A stretch of 6,105 nucleotides of DNA from a gamma proteobacterium symbiont of Lucinoma myriamae (GTDB lineage Bacteria; Pseudomonadota; Gammaproteobacteria; GRL18), in assembly GCA_025655635.1 (NCBI GenBank), contig JAHXIM010000485.1, positions 1 through 6,105 of the forward strand. Reading direction: 5' to 3'. A program made the translations under genes and the position numbers. Under the pieces are notes generated by a model. It worked only from the letters and a program-made list of their open reading frames with translations. It had not been told where the DNA came from and did not search any database. Numbering within the stretch: the stretch's first letter is position 1; each line of letters starts with the position of its first letter. Shown piece after piece: positions 5,122 through 6,105 of this stretch.

Positions 5122-5946
5122 ATGAAGCAGTATTTAGATTTACTTAAAGATGTACTCGACAACGGCACAGTAAAATCTGATCGTACAGGCACCGGTACCA
5201 CCTCAATGTTTGGTTGTCAGTTTAGATGTGATTTAGCAAAAGGTTTTCCTTTGCTGACCACCAAAAAAGTGCATTTTAAATCAGTAGTTAATGAATTGCT
5301 CTGGTTTTTATCCGGCAGCACCAATATCAATGATCTGGATGCCAGGATCTGGAATGAGTGGGCAACAGAAGAGGGTGATCTTGGCCCGATTTACGGCAAA
5401 CAATGGACGGCATGGCCGACCAAAGAAGGCAAAACGATTAATCAGATTGATTATGTTGTCGATTTGTTAAAGCATAATCCCAGCTCTCGACGCATTTTAT
5501 TTCATGGCTGGAACTGCGAATACCTGCCTGATGAATCCGTATCACCACAAGAAAATGTTAACAATGGCAAAATGGCATTACCCCCTTGCCACCTCTTATA
5601 TCAATTTAATGTGGCCGATAATAAACTCAGTTTAATGTGTACTATTCGTTCCAATGATCTGCTATTAGGCAATCCATTTAATACTGCTCAGGCGGCATTA
5701 TGGGTACACATTGTATGTCAGCAAACTGGCCTGGAATTAGGCGATCTGGTGATGTCAATCGGTGATGCTCATATTTATAGTAATCACATGGAACAGGTAA
5801 AAACTCAACTTGAACGAGAGCCTCGTACACTCCCGACCTTAAAACTTACACGTAAACCTGATAGTATTTATGATTATAAATTAGAAGATTTTGAACTCGA
5901 AGGTTATGATCCACATCCACCCATTAAAGCCAAGGTTGCGGTTTAA
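5122..5946 (+). CDS. thyA: Thymidylate synthase
   Basis: ThyA converts dUMP and methylenetetrahydrofolate to dTMP and dihydrofolate in the cytoplasm. The 274-residue product is complete (E. coli has 264). Visible landmarks are the phosphate-binding arginine in DRTGTGT (R21), PLLTTKKVHFKSVVNELLWF with the folate-site residues (43-62), IWNEWA (77-82), GPIYGKQW (88-95), the catalytic cysteine C156 in LPPCHLLYQF, RSND (176-179), GNPFN with dUMP-binding N187, GDAHIYSNH (214-222) and the usual C-terminal KAKVAV. A longer loop (about 132-150) precedes the active-site cysteine. The block IRSNDLLLGNPFN resembles the RSND-LGNPFN form of B. subtilis ThyA more than the QRSCD-FLGLPFN form of E. coli. GGTAATGGA directly before the ATG gives an acceptable ribosome-binding site, and CATAAT at 5073-5078 may be a -10 without a good -35. 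In many gammaproteobacteria thyA directly follows lgt. Confidence 0.96.
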   Translation: MKQYLDLLKDVLDNGTVKSDRTGTGTTSMFGCQFRCDLAKGFPLLTTKKVHFKSVVNELLWFLSGSTNINDLDARIWNEWATEEGDLGPIYGKQWTAWPTKEGKTINQIDYVVDLLKHNPSSRRILFHGWNCEYLPDESVSPQENVNNGKMALPPCHLLYQFNVADNKLSLMCTIRSNDLLLGNPFNTAQAALWVHIVCQQTGLELGDLVMSIGDAHIYSNHMEQVKTQLEREPRTLPTLKLTRKPDSIYDYKLEDFELEGYDPHPPIKAKVAV

Positions 5947-5949
5947 TTA

Positions 5950-5988
5950 TTAAAATTCTAAACGACCCGCTTCTTTCATTTGTGTCAT
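5950..5988 (-). pseudogene. Twelve-codon ORF with ribosome-binding site; possible 5' remnant of a lost gene
   Basis: On the minus strand ATG at 5988 opens a 12-codon frame (MTQMKEAGRLEF) ending in TAA at 5952-5950, only three bases beyond the thyA stop. AGGA lies about seven bases before the ATG. The peptide resembles the start of a helix-turn-helix transposase rather than a full protein, but I cannot name a family. It may be a broken N-terminus left by an insertion element, a tiny leader peptide, or chance. Confidence 0.2.
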
Positions 5989-6034
5989 AGTTAAGTCCTA
6001 TAAAAGGAGTAAAATAAATTAACAGAAGGTAATC

Positions 6035-6051
6035 CCCCGGCTCTGCTGGGG
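6035..6051. repeat. GC-rich hairpin in the region downstream of thyA
   Basis: CCCCGGC (6035-6041) and GCTGGGG (6045-6051) pair over seven positions with one G-T pair around TCT. It stands out from AT-rich surroundings. No T-run follows on either strand, so it is not a standard terminator. It lies upstream of the 12-codon minus-strand ORF, as would fit the end region of an insertion element or a leader structure. The rest of 5947-6105 shows no recognisable gene. Confidence 0.4.
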
Positions 6052-6105
6052 TGACTATCAAAGTTTGACAAATACGGGATTCATCGTAAGTATCTTTATC
6101 TGAGA

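Noticed and set aside
6035..6051. thyA intrinsic terminator
   Set aside because: The hairpin is about 90 bases past the stop and no T-run follows on the plus strand.
5924..6103. A 59-codon minus-strand frame open from the right edge to within the thyA 3' end
   Set aside because: It runs through the GC-rich hairpin and into thyA, has no recognisable domain, and its length is within chance for an edge fragment.

Overview
The window looks like a chromosomal segment of a moderately AT-rich gammaproteobacterium. The rlmI, lgt and thyA products are all of gammaproteobacterial type. Two paralogous DsrE/DsrF/DrsH-like proteins hint at a sulfur-oxidising lineage, but this is inference: no dsr, sox, tusA or hdr gene is present.

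Layout, left to right. (1) Positions 1-164: the last 36 codons of an unrecognised gene, then a weak promoter and ribosome-binding site for a cold-shock protein. (2) 165-416: the cold-shock gene, whose RNP2 coding region is expanded by a perfect 10-bp tandem repeat (249-298, five units). (3) 417-668: a spacer with a perfect 12-bp AT-rich inverted repeat and a candidate extended -10 promoter. (4) 669-3167: a tightly packed plus-strand run of rlmI, lgt and a DsrE_2-family gene, overlapping by 1 and 8 nt and so probably translationally coupled. It ends in a strong bidirectional terminator (3220-3267). (5) 3309-3836, minus strand: a second, longer DsrE_2 paralog converging on the first. (6) 3837-4078: an A/T-tract-rich divergent control region. 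(7) 4079-5011: a TauD/TfdA-type Fe(II)/2-oxoglutarate oxygenase of unknown substrate. (8) 5122-5946: thyA. (9) 5947-6105: a short ribosome-binding-site-preceded ORF and a GC-rich hairpin on the minus strand, possibly an insertion-sequence remnant.

rlmI, lgt and thyA are housekeeping functions: 23S rRNA methylation, lipoprotein maturation and dTMP synthesis. In many gammaproteobacteria lgt and thyA are direct neighbours. Here a 2.3-kb block (two DsrE_2 paralogs plus the oxygenase) lies between them, the most accessory-looking part of the window.

The most unusual signal is the cold-shock repeat. The frame stays open only when the unit number is 2, 5, 8 and so on; loss or gain of one unit gives an early stop. 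The current five-unit allele encodes a protein with two RNP2 motifs.
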